64,000 bases of DNA from Prolixibacter sp. NT017 (GTDB lineage: Bacteria; Bacteroidota; Bacteroidia; Bacteroidales; Prolixibacteraceae): NCBI RefSeq assembly GCF_009617875.1, contig NZ_BLAV01000001.1, forward strand, positions 2,728,001-2,792,000, given 5' to 3'. The translations under genes and the position numbers were made by a program. Shown piece after piece: positions 1 through 7,937 of this stretch. The stretch's first letter is position 1; each line of letters starts with the position of its first letter. The notes beneath the pieces are model-generated. The model had not been told where the DNA came from and did not search any database. It saw only the letters and a list, made by a program, of their open reading frames with translations.

Positions 1-237
1 GGTTATGGTGGATTTGATTTATATTTCTCACAGTATTTGAATGGGAAATGGTCTCAGCCACAAAATTTGGGGGATAAAATTAATTCTGAATATGACGAAT
101 ATCGTCCGATTATTGTTCCATTCAGCGAATTTGATGAAACAATGTTGATTTTTTCATCGAACAGGCCAGGCGGGAAAGGCGGTTTTGACTTGTATGCCGT
201 AAGAACAAAGACATTGCCGAAACCTGATTATGATTAA
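1..237 (+). CDS. PD40/WD40-like beta-propeller protein, C-terminal end (partial)
   Basis: The frame is open from the first base, so the gene starts outside the window; only the last 78 residues are seen. Two copies of the word GGFDLY (near residues 3 and 69), the second after SSNRPGG, are typical of PD40/TolB-like beta-propeller blades in Bacteroidota surface or periplasmic proteins. The protein stops shortly after the last blade, so there is no C-terminal OmpA domain. What it binds cannot be told from this fragment. Confidence 0.7.
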   Translation, partial: GYGGFDLYFSQYLNGKWSQPQNLGDKINSEYDEYRPIIVPFSEFDETMLIFSSNRPGGKGGFDLYAVRTKTLPKPDYD

Positions 238-264
238 GTATTCTAATCCTAAAAAATTGAAAAC

Positions 265-345
265 TAAACACAACAATTTGTATATGGCAGGCAAGGGTCT
301 CTTCCCGGTTCAACAAGTCAAAACAAAGTAACCACCTCCTACCAA
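265..345 (+). repeat. degenerate cassette-type recombination repeat (left half)
   Basis: The stretch from 266 (TAAACACAAC, then AATTTGTATATGGCAGGC) closely matches the left arm of the complete repeat at 33775-33924. The right half has decayed: only an AAGTAACC-like trace near 327, and no clean G|TT core. It is read as a remnant of the same repeat family that bounds the cassettes at 33.3-36.3 kb. It lies directly behind the PD40 gene, in the same orientation as there. Confidence 0.55.
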
Positions 346-374
346 CGTAAAACATCATTCTAAAACCAAACCTC

Positions 375-575
375 ATGGAGAAAGCAAAGCAATACGAAGT
401 TGTTGGAAATAAACTGAAATGTCCAATCTGCGAAAATGAAACGTTCGAAACTCGCGAAACGATATTAAATCGAACCTGGTTTACTATTTTCCGACTACAG
501 TCCTGGGACAAGACAGTGATCAATTTTGTCTGTTCAAACTGCGGACATATCCTACCGTTTCTCAGGAAGGATTGA
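375..575 (+). CDS. small zinc-ribbon protein
   Basis: This 66-residue protein carries two CxxC knuckles, CPIC near residue 17 and CSNC near residue 53, which together would form one zinc ribbon. The family is seen as stand-alone hypothetical nucleic-acid-binding-like proteins; the function is unknown. The ATG at 375 is chosen because it is the first in frame and gives the usual short N-terminus. The gene follows a degenerate cassette repeat, so it may be an old cassette gene. Confidence 0.6.
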   Translation: MEKAKQYEVVGNKLKCPICENETFETRETILNRTWFTIFRLQSWDKTVINFVCSNCGHILPFLRKD

Positions 576-674
576 GTTACCCATTGGACGCAACGCTGAG
601 ATTCGGGCCTTCATCGATAAACCTTCCCTCGTGTTCATTGTTCCAACGTAAGCATATTCAATACCGGAGGAACC

Positions 675-1691
675 ATGAGCGAAACAGTAAATCATATCAA
701 ACCATTGGGCTTTCAGTGGGAAGCCCTCGACCCATTCTTGTTTTGTGTGCATCACGAAGATTTTTTCCCGAAAGGAAATGCCAACCTGGGTCCCGACAAA
801 AAGGAATTGGTGGGAAGAAATATCGGTCAGGATTTCCAGGTGAAAGATGGTTGGCGTATGTATCACGGGCAGACCGTTCCGGGTTTCCCCCCGCATCCGC
901 ACCGGGGTTTTGAAACGGTAACGGTGGTTCGCAAAGGCTGGGTCGACCACAGCGATTCGATGGGTGCAGCCGGCCGCTACGGTAACGGCGATGTGCAATG
1001 GATGACGGCAGGCAAAGGGTTACAGCACTCTGAAATGTTTCCGTTGGTGAACCAGGATACAGATAATCCGATGGAACTTTTCCAGATTTGGTTGAATTTA
1101 CCGCGTACCAGCAAAATGGTCGAACCGCACTATAAAATGTTCTGGAACGAGGATATTCCTCGCTACGAAAAGACTGACGGGCAAAACAGGAAAACAAAAA
1201 TTGAATTGATTGCCGGTCGAATAGACACCCTGGCAGCTCCGGTTCCTCCACCGGATTCGTGGGCGGCAAAAGCCGAAAACGAGGTCGCCATTTGGGTGAT
1301 ACACATGGAACCCAACGCAGTATTTGAGTTGCCGGCCGCTTCACCGGTGGTTAACAGACGGCTGTATTTTTATAAAGGTGACCAGCTTCAATTGAACGAT
1401 ACGAGCTTACCGGCATACCATTCGGCCGATTTACAAGCAGACCAGCAGATCAACATGACTGCAGGTGAGGAAGCCTGCTCTGCCTTGATTTTGCAGGGAC
1501 GGCCCATGCGTGAACCCGTGGTTCAGTACGGACCGTTTGTGATGAATTCCAAACAAGAGATTGATGAGGCTTTTTCGGAGTACCGGCAAACACAATTTGG
1601 TGGTTGGCCCTGGCCGCAGGATGAAGTCACCCATGGCACCGATGCGAAACGGTTTGCCATCTATTCGGACGGCACGAAAGAGGAACGGTAA
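675..1691 (+). CDS. pirin family protein
   Basis: This 338-residue bicupin has the pirin hallmarks: HPHRGFETVT near residue 75 (metal-binding histidines) and the QWMTAGKGLQHSE block near residues 108-120 (remaining His/Glu ligands), followed by a second cupin with an FVMNSKQEI motif. Pirins are cytoplasmic metal-binding proteins; some have quercetinase activity, others act as redox-linked regulators, and the sequence cannot separate these. The start at 675 sits behind a purine-rich GGAGGA, unusual in this window where most genes lack such a site. It stands alone, with no neighbours in the same pathway. Confidence 0.9.
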   Translation: MSETVNHIKPLGFQWEALDPFLFCVHHEDFFPKGNANLGPDKKELVGRNIGQDFQVKDGWRMYHGQTVPGFPPHPHRGFETVTVVRKGWVDHSDSMGAAGRYGNGDVQWMTAGKGLQHSEMFPLVNQDTDNPMELFQIWLNLPRTSKMVEPHYKMFWNEDIPRYEKTDGQNRKTKIELIAGRIDTLAAPVPPPDSWAAKAENEVAIWVIHMEPNAVFELPAASPVVNRRLYFYKGDQLQLNDTSLPAYHSADLQADQQINMTAGEEACSALILQGRPMREPVVQYGPFVMNSKQEIDEAFSEYRQTQFGGWPWPQDEVTHGTDAKRFAIYSDGTKEER

Positions 1692-1981
1692 TACACTTCG
1701 AACACCTTAGCAACGGTTACTGCCCGGAGAATACTGTGCTGCTGGCAACTTCGTAAAATAGCGTTCTTTTTCCACCGGAGAGTACTGAAAGCTACAAGGA
1801 CAGACCGTGAAATCAATGCTCATAAGAACAACACAGGAGCAGCCGGCTCAGATCATTCCGCCTGTTTTACCGCGGTTCATCCGTTGCAATCTCTATCTTT
1901 CCGATACAAATCTACTATCATTGTTTCCACAGTTGATGAACTTAATGCATCTTTACCTACGCAAAACATTTCAGCTTTGGA

Positions 1982-3136
1982 ATGAACGAAAAGAACCTAC
2001 ATACCCGAAACGACCGTACGTTTGCATTCATGTCTCTAAGTGGTTTTTTCCGTAACCAATTCAACCGCTGGAGCCTTATTGCCGCTACGCTTGTGCTTGT
2101 CGGCATCTATAGTTATTTCCTCAGCTTTCGCGACATCCGGGTATTTCCTTCGCAGCACAATTTTGCCGTCGGCTTTTACGACGATAGTGCCAACGGGGGC
2201 CATTCAGAAATTGTGCAACACAGCGTTTCCGATTCGGCTATCGCTCTCGATTTCCAGTTAAAGAAAGGATTCCTGAGCCCGTACGTCGGGATAAGTATCG
2301 GTCCCACCAGGGACAGTATTATCAATCTGGCTCACTACAACCAAATCCGGTTGACGGTGGCCGCACAGGGCATCAAAAACATCAATTTCTCGTTGTTTAC
2401 CCGTAACCCCTATTTCCGCCAAAAGGGCAACAGCAACGATTTGAATTTCTATACCCTGGTGGAGATTTCGCCGGAGAAGAAACAATATACCATCGATGTC
2501 AACCATATGAATGTGCCCGATTGGTGGCGTACACTGAATCATATCGCCCCACAGGAAAAAATCACTCCGGATTTGCGACATGTATACAATTTCAACATGG
2601 GAAATGCCTATGCCCCTGTGTTGAATACCACCTGCTCGTTACACATTTACTCCATATCCATTGTTCGGGATAATAGCTGGCTAGCCGTCATGTTAATCAT
2701 TGCATGGTTAACATTCTTCATCCTTTTAGTTATCATTTATCACCTCCGCGCCTGGTTGAAACGGAAGCAGGTTTCCATTACTATCTCCTACCGTTTCGTG
2801 GAAGTGGAGGAAGAGAGACAACCGGGCGAAAACTTCATCGACTATATCAACCGGAGCTTTCAGGAGCACGAGCTTTCCCTCGAACAAGTGTCTGATCATA
2901 CGGGCGTCACGCCGCGCCGAATCGCCCATTTCATACAGGAAACCTACGATTGCAACTTCAAAACTTACATCAACCGTATCCGGATTAACGAGTCTAAACG
3001 GCTACTCCGCGAAACCGATTTACCCATTGGCGAAATTGCTTTCAAGGTAGGATTCGGCAACCAAAGTCATTTCAACCGCGTTTTCAAAAACCTAACAGAA
3101 TTAAGCCCTTCGCAATACCGCGAAAGTGTGCGCTAG
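1982..3136 (+). CDS. membrane-anchored AraC-family transcriptional regulator
   Basis: This 384-residue protein has a membrane segment near residues 30-48, an extracytoplasmic beta-rich sensor region (about 50-235), a second membrane segment (about 238-258) and a C-terminal AraC-type double helix-turn-helix (about 288-384, ending in VGFGNQSHFNRVFK). This layout passes a periplasmic signal straight to a cytoplasmic DNA-binding domain, an alternative to hybrid two-component systems in Bacteroidota. It lies 165 bp ahead of the GH5 and GH39 genes on the same strand, so control of those is the simplest reading. The start could also be the ATG at 2030. The ligand is unknown; a xylan-derived sugar is inferred from context. 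Confidence 0.85.
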   Translation: MNEKNLHTRNDRTFAFMSLSGFFRNQFNRWSLIAATLVLVGIYSYFLSFRDIRVFPSQHNFAVGFYDDSANGGHSEIVQHSVSDSAIALDFQLKKGFLSPYVGISIGPTRDSIINLAHYNQIRLTVAAQGIKNINFSLFTRNPYFRQKGNSNDLNFYTLVEISPEKKQYTIDVNHMNVPDWWRTLNHIAPQEKITPDLRHVYNFNMGNAYAPVLNTTCSLHIYSISIVRDNSWLAVMLIIAWLTFFILLVIIYHLRAWLKRKQVSITISYRFVEVEEERQPGENFIDYINRSFQEHELSLEQVSDHTGVTPRRIAHFIQETYDCNFKTYINRIRINESKRLLRETDLPIGEIAFKVGFGNQSHFNRVFKNLTELSPSQYRESVR

Positions 3137-3301
3137 CACGTTGCACTTTTTGCAAAAAGATTTCCATTTTTTGTCAAAAGAAAGAAAAAGCATCCTACTA
3201 ATATTGTGTAGAAGGGAATCGGTTGCGGCATGATTGCAAGATATTGTGACCGCCATGGCTAAATCTTTTCAATAAGCCAATAAAACATTAATCCAACACC
3301 A

Positions 3302-5053
3302 ATGAATTTGATAACGAAAACCAGGTTGACCGGCATTCTTTTGCTGAGTTTGCTCACACTCCTTGCTTGTCAGAAAAAAGACAATCCGAACACTCTCTCG
3401 ATTAATCCTTCACAGGTTACTTTCCCAAAAGATGGCGGCAGCACTTTGCTGGCGCTCCAGACCGATGCTGATTCATGGAACATCAGCAATCCGGCGTCCG
3501 ACTGGCTCGTTGTATCGAACACCAGCGGAACCGAGAAGAATGCCCAAATCTCGTTGAAAGTAGAAACCAAAACGTTAACCGCCCGCACCGACACGCTCAC
3601 CATTATGGCCGGTGATGCCACTCCGGTTCAGGTGATGGTTTCGCAGGCGTCATCAGACTATCTCTACCATCTTTCGTCCAGCGAAAACACCCTCAGTTTA
3701 AAACGTTCGGGCGACTCAGCCACGCTGACTGTTACGACTGATGCCCAGGAATGGACGATGAGTACTGATGCTGCTTGGTTACAACTGAGTAAGACAGCCG
3801 GCGGTCAAGGCTCGACCAGTGTTGATTTGACAGTACCCGAAAATACCGGAACTGATGCGCGGACCGCTACCCTTACCCTAACGGCCGAACATGCTCCGAC
3901 GGTTGAGATTACCGTTACACAAAAAGGTGAGATTTACCCCAGCTACAATACCTCGCCACAGGCACCCGATGAAACCGGAATGACCAGTACGGCCGCTGAA
4001 CTGGCGGCTAAAATTAACCTGGGCTGGAACCTTGGAAATTCATTGGAAGCGATTGGCGGAGAAACGGCCTGGGGGAATCCTAAAACCACCAAAGCTTTAA
4101 TTGACTTAGTAAAGCAAAGCGGATTCAATGCCATTCGGATTCCTTGTTCCTGGAATCAATATGCCAATGCTGCTACGGCCAAAATACAGGCTGACTGGCT
4201 GCAACGGGTCAAAGAGGTCGTTCAGTACTGCATCGACGATGACATGTATGTGATTCTGAACATCCACTGGGACGGTGGCTGGCTGGAAAACAACTGCACG
4301 CAGGATAAAGAGGAAGAGGTGAATGCCAAGCAGAAGGCGTTCTGGGAACAGATAGCCACTACGATGCGCGATTTCGACGAACATCTGCTCTTTGCCAGTG
4401 CCAACGAACCCAATGTCGACAATGCCACACAGATGGCGGTACTGGAATCGTATCACCAGACCTTCATCAATGCAGTGCGTTCAACCGGAGGCAAGAACAG
4501 TTACCGGGTACTTGTTATCCAGGGACCGTCGACTGATATCGAAAAGACCAACCAACTGATGACAAGTTTGCCAACCGACGAAGTAGCCGACCGGTTGATG
4601 GTTGAAATTCATTACTATACTCCGTGGAATTTCTGTGGTATGACCGAAGACGCCGACTGGGGGAAAATGTTCTATTACTGGGACAACGGCTATCACTCCA
4701 CCACCGATACCGATCGCAATGCTACATGGGGCGAAGAAGATGCAGTTGATAGCAATTTCCAGCTAATGAAACAACAATTTGTCGACAAGGGAATTCCGGT
4801 AGTAATGGGCGAATTCAGTGCAGTACGTCGTTCGGATTTGACCGGCGATGCCTTGACATTGCATCTGGCCTCGAGAGCTTATTTCCTGAAGTATGTGACG
4901 CAAAAAGCCAAAGAAGACGGAATCTTGCCGTTTTATTGGGATAATGGTTCGATGGACAATAACAATTGTGCTATTTTTAACCGAAACGACGATACCGTGT
5001 TCGATCAGCAGACATTGGACGCCATAGTTGAAGGTGCCAATGCTGCTCAATAA
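3302..5053 (+). CDS. BACON-domain GH5 endoglycanase lipoprotein
   Basis: A lipoprotein signal ends at the lipobox LLAC (Cys23), so the enzyme is probably membrane-anchored or surface-displayed. Two BACON domains follow (about 32-115 and 119-208), then a GH5 domain (about 230-580). Visible GH5 marks are NLGNSLEA, IRIPCSW, ILNIHW, the acid/base Glu369 in SANEP and the nucleophile Glu504 in VMGEFS. The organisation resembles GH5 subfamily 4, which includes xyloglucanases, xylanases and mixed-linkage glucanases. It is the only recognisable endo-acting backbone enzyme in the locus, so it may open the polysaccharide chain. Exact specificity cannot be read from sequence alone. Confidence 0.9.
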   Translation: MNLITKTRLTGILLLSLLTLLACQKKDNPNTLSINPSQVTFPKDGGSTLLALQTDADSWNISNPASDWLVVSNTSGTEKNAQISLKVETKTLTARTDTLTIMAGDATPVQVMVSQASSDYLYHLSSSENTLSLKRSGDSATLTVTTDAQEWTMSTDAAWLQLSKTAGGQGSTSVDLTVPENTGTDARTATLTLTAEHAPTVEITVTQKGEIYPSYNTSPQAPDETGMTSTAAELAAKINLGWNLGNSLEAIGGETAWGNPKTTKALIDLVKQSGFNAIRIPCSWNQYANAATAKIQADWLQRVKEVVQYCIDDDMYVILNIHWDGGWLENNCTQDKEEEVNAKQKAFWEQIATTMRDFDEHLLFASANEPNVDNATQMAVLESYHQTFINAVRSTGGKNSYRVLVIQGPSTDIEKTNQLMTSLPTDEVADRLMVEIHYYTPWNFCGMTEDADWGKMFYYWDNGYHSTTDTDRNATWGEEDAVDSNFQLMKQQFVDKGIPVVMGEFSAVRRSDLTGDALTLHLASRAYFLKYVTQKAKEDGILPFYWDNGSMDNNNCAIFNRNDDTVFDQQTLDAIVEGANAAQ

Positions 5054-5115
5054 CGATGGTATGATTGTCCATTACAAAATGAACACAGATATTCAAACCT
5101 ATCATTATTCATATC

Positions 5116-6705
5116 ATGAAGAAAACTTTGTTTCTGTTTGCCCTGCTGGGAAGCGTGATGTTTGTTAGTCCGGCGACGGCCCGCAATCAATCACGGAAAG
5201 CGGCTGAGAAGGTCAGGACCATTAGCGTTGATTACAACCGTGTAAAGGGTGATTTCAATCAGATGTTCCGGGAATGTGTAGGTGCCGGTCGCGCCAACGA
5301 AGGCTTACGGGCCGACTGGCAGCAGCAGCTGGCTGTTGCTCACAAGGATTGCGGCTTTCAATACATCCGCATGCATGGCTTGTTAACCGATGACATGGGC
5401 GTATGTAAACTGGATCGGAACGGAAAGCCTGAATACAATTTTCAATATATCGATGCACTATATGACTATATCCTGAGCATTGGGATGAAGCCTTTTGTCG
5501 AATTGGGATTCATGCCTAATGCCCTCGCCAGTGGTGATAAAACAATTTTCTGGTGGAGAGGTAACGTGACCCCTCCAAGGGATTATGACCAATGGGCTGA
5601 TTTGATCCGTCACCTCGTACAGCACTTCACTCAACGCTACGGCGCCGATGAGGTGAAAACATGGTACTTCGAAGTTTGGAACGAACCAAACCTTTCGGGC
5701 TTCTGGGCCGGGACTCAGCAGGAGTATTTCAAACTTTACAAATATACTGCCGAAGCGATTAAAGGTATCGACAAAGATTACCGTATAGGAGGACCTGCTA
5801 CAGCAGGTGCTGCCTGGGTTCCTGAGATGATTAATTTTTGCGAAGAAAACCATGTTCCCATCGATTTCATCAGCACCCATACCTACGGCGTAAAACAGGG
5901 TTTTCTGGATGAATACGGAACTACCGGTACCGTGCTGAACAAAGACAAATGGGCCGTAAGTGGCGATGTCATCCATTCGCGCAAGCAGATATCCGAATCA
6001 TCGATGCCCAACCTGGAGTTGCACTATACCGAATGGAGTGCCTCCTATACGCCACATGACCCGATTCACGACAGTTACCACGAAGCGGCTTACATTCTTG
6101 AAAAATTAAAACAGGTGGGCAATGCGGCCAATTCCATGTCATATTGGACATTTACCGATATTTTCGAGGAAGCCGGACCACGTTTTACTCCTTTTCATGG
6201 AGGCTTTGGATTGATGAATTACCAGGGAATCAAGAAGCCGGCCTTCTTCGCCTATTCCTACTTAAATAAGTTGGGTAAGACCGAACTCCAAAATACCGAC
6301 AGCGCTTCGTGGGCCTGCAAAGATGCCGACGGAGATATCCAGCTACTGTTTTGGGATTTCACCTATACCCTCCCCGATTCCATCAATAACCAGGCTTATT
6401 ATATCAAGGATTTGCCATCCAAACCGAAAGGAAAGGTGAACGTGGAACTCAGCGGAGTGCCCGCCGGAAAATATCAGATGGAAGTGTACCGGATTGGCTA
6501 TGAAATTAACGATCCGTATACGACCTATTATCAACTGGGAAGGCCGAATCAACTCACCCGGCAAGAGGTTGCCTTCATCAAGAAAAAGAATAGCGGTGCC
6601 CCGGTTGCTGAGGACCTGATTCAGGTAGATGCTACAGGCAAATTCAGCAAGGAATTCCCGTTAAGGGAAAATGACGTGTATTTGGTGAAACTGGTCAAAC
6701 TCTGA
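5116..6705 (+). CDS. GH39 glycosidase (beta-xylosidase type)
   Basis: A cleavable signal peptide (about 1-22, ending VSPATA-R) precedes a single GH39 barrel. The acid/base is Glu190 in EVWNEPNLSGFW and the nucleophile is Glu306 in HYTEWS; the 529-residue length is usual for the family. GH39 enzymes include beta-xylosidases and alpha-iduronidases; beta-xylosidase fits the neighbours. It lies 62 bp behind the GH5 gene and probably shares its transcript, which ends at the hairpin at 6734. The product is expected in the periplasm, releasing xylose from short oligosaccharides. Confidence 0.88.
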   Translation: MKKTLFLFALLGSVMFVSPATARNQSRKAAEKVRTISVDYNRVKGDFNQMFRECVGAGRANEGLRADWQQQLAVAHKDCGFQYIRMHGLLTDDMGVCKLDRNGKPEYNFQYIDALYDYILSIGMKPFVELGFMPNALASGDKTIFWWRGNVTPPRDYDQWADLIRHLVQHFTQRYGADEVKTWYFEVWNEPNLSGFWAGTQQEYFKLYKYTAEAIKGIDKDYRIGGPATAGAAWVPEMINFCEENHVPIDFISTHTYGVKQGFLDEYGTTGTVLNKDKWAVSGDVIHSRKQISESSMPNLELHYTEWSASYTPHDPIHDSYHEAAYILEKLKQVGNAANSMSYWTFTDIFEEAGPRFTPFHGGFGLMNYQGIKKPAFFAYSYLNKLGKTELQNTDSASWACKDADGDIQLLFWDFTYTLPDSINNQAYYIKDLPSKPKGKVNVELSGVPAGKYQMEVYRIGYEINDPYTTYYQLGRPNQLTRQEVAFIKKKNSGAPVAEDLIQVDATGKFSKEFPLRENDVYLVKLVKL

Positions 6706-6733
6706 TTGAAACGAAATACTTTCTAAAAAAGAA

Positions 6734-6773
6734 AAAGAGGTACTCGGTCCTTCTGAGTATCTCTTTTTTATTT
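6734..6773. terminator. bidirectional intrinsic terminator
   Basis: AAAGAGGTACTC (6734-6745) pairs with GAGTATCTCTTT (6755-6766), with one G-T wobble, and is followed by a T-rich tract; the other strand also ends in T-rich sequence. It lies between the convergent GH39 (+) and GH43 (-) genes and can stop both. Confidence 0.8.
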
Positions 6774-6789
6774 AACCTATGAAAAACGA

Positions 6790-7878
6790 CTATTCCGATG
6801 CTCCTCCACCGTCAATGGTTTGAATGGAACCATCTTTATTGTATTTCAACTCGGTCACCTTGACACTTCGCAACCAGGTTTTTCCACCGGAAGGTTTGGC
6901 GTCATGATAGAACAGATACCATTTTCCCTGGAACTTCACAATCGAATGGTGGGTTGTCCATCCCACTACCGGTGTGAGAATCACGCCCTGGTAAGTGAAC
7001 GGACCGTAAGGGCTATCGCCAATGGCGTAACACAATTTGTGTGTATCGCCCGTTGAGTAAGAGAAGTAATATTTTCCGTGGTATTTGTGCATCCAGGAAG
7101 CTTCAAAGAAACGGCGGTTATGATCGCCTGCCAACAGTGGTTTTCCGTTCTTATCCAGAATTTGGATTGTTCGCGGCGCTTCGGCAAACTGCAACATATT
7201 GTCGCTCATCCGAGCCACCTGGGGACCTAATTCCGGCTCATTATCGGCCGGCTCCTTACCACATTCAATGGCCTTTCCGTTGCGATAACGCTGCAGCTGT
7301 CCACCCCATATTCCGCCAAAGTACATGTAGTATTTTCCGTCATCATCTTTAAAAACTGCCGGGTCGATGCTGAAACTACCTCTGATGGGATTCGCCTCCG
7401 CTTTGAACGGACCTTCCGGTTTGTCACTTACTGCAACTCCTATGCGGAAAATGTCGGTCTTATCTTTGGCAGGAAAGTAGAGATAGTATTTTCCGTCTTT
7501 TTCAGCAGCATCAGGAGCCCACATTTGACGACCAACCCACGGAACATCATCTTCATCGAGAACGACTCCGTGATCGGTTACCTTTCCGTCTATGTTATCC
7601 ATTGAGAACACATGGTAATCGCGCATAGCGAAATGATCGCCGTTGTCATCTTGCGGAATGCCGGCATCGATATCGTGCGAAGGATAGACATAGAGTTTTC
7701 CGTTAAAAACATGAGCCGACGGGTCAGCGATATAAATATCTTTCACCAAATACCGGGTTCCGCCCTCACTTACTTTCTTATCAGATTGCTCTGACTTATG
7801 CCCATTGCTGAACGCCATCAAAACAAGTGATGTTGCAACAATGGCAAACGTGATTCCCTGAAATAAGTATTTTTTCAT
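6790..7878 (-). CDS. GH43 family glycosidase
   Basis: A signal sequence (about 1-24) is followed by a five-bladed GH43 propeller. The three catalytic acids are visible: Asp52 (IADPSAH), Asp172 (SIDPAV) and Glu259 (FFEASW). At 362 residues there is no room for an extra binding domain. GH43 covers arabinofuranosidases, beta-xylosidases and arabinanases; placed last in the SusCD-esterase-GH115 transcript, an arabinofuranosidase or xylosidase acting on arabinoxylan pieces is most likely. It begins 59 bp behind GH115, in line with an operon. Confidence 0.9.
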   Translation of the reverse strand: MKKYLFQGITFAIVATSLVLMAFSNGHKSEQSDKKVSEGGTRYLVKDIYIADPSAHVFNGKLYVYPSHDIDAGIPQDDNGDHFAMRDYHVFSMDNIDGKVTDHGVVLDEDDVPWVGRQMWAPDAAEKDGKYYLYFPAKDKTDIFRIGVAVSDKPEGPFKAEANPIRGSFSIDPAVFKDDDGKYYMYFGGIWGGQLQRYRNGKAIECGKEPADNEPELGPQVARMSDNMLQFAEAPRTIQILDKNGKPLLAGDHNRRFFEASWMHKYHGKYYFSYSTGDTHKLCYAIGDSPYGPFTYQGVILTPVVGWTTHHSIVKFQGKWYLFYHDAKPSGGKTWLRSVKVTELKYNKDGSIQTIDGGGASE

Positions 7879-7937
7879 CTTGCTAGTTATTTTTTCTGGT
7901 GTATTGTCATATTGGCTTTTAGCTATATCTGTTTTTC

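Noticed and set aside
122..998. Minus-strand frames opposite the PD40 end, zinc-ribbon and pirin genes
   Set aside because: They are antisense shadows of recognised genes.
1807..2055. 82-residue frame ahead of the AraC-type gene
   Set aside because: It overlaps the regulator start, has no family pattern and begins in unconvincing context.
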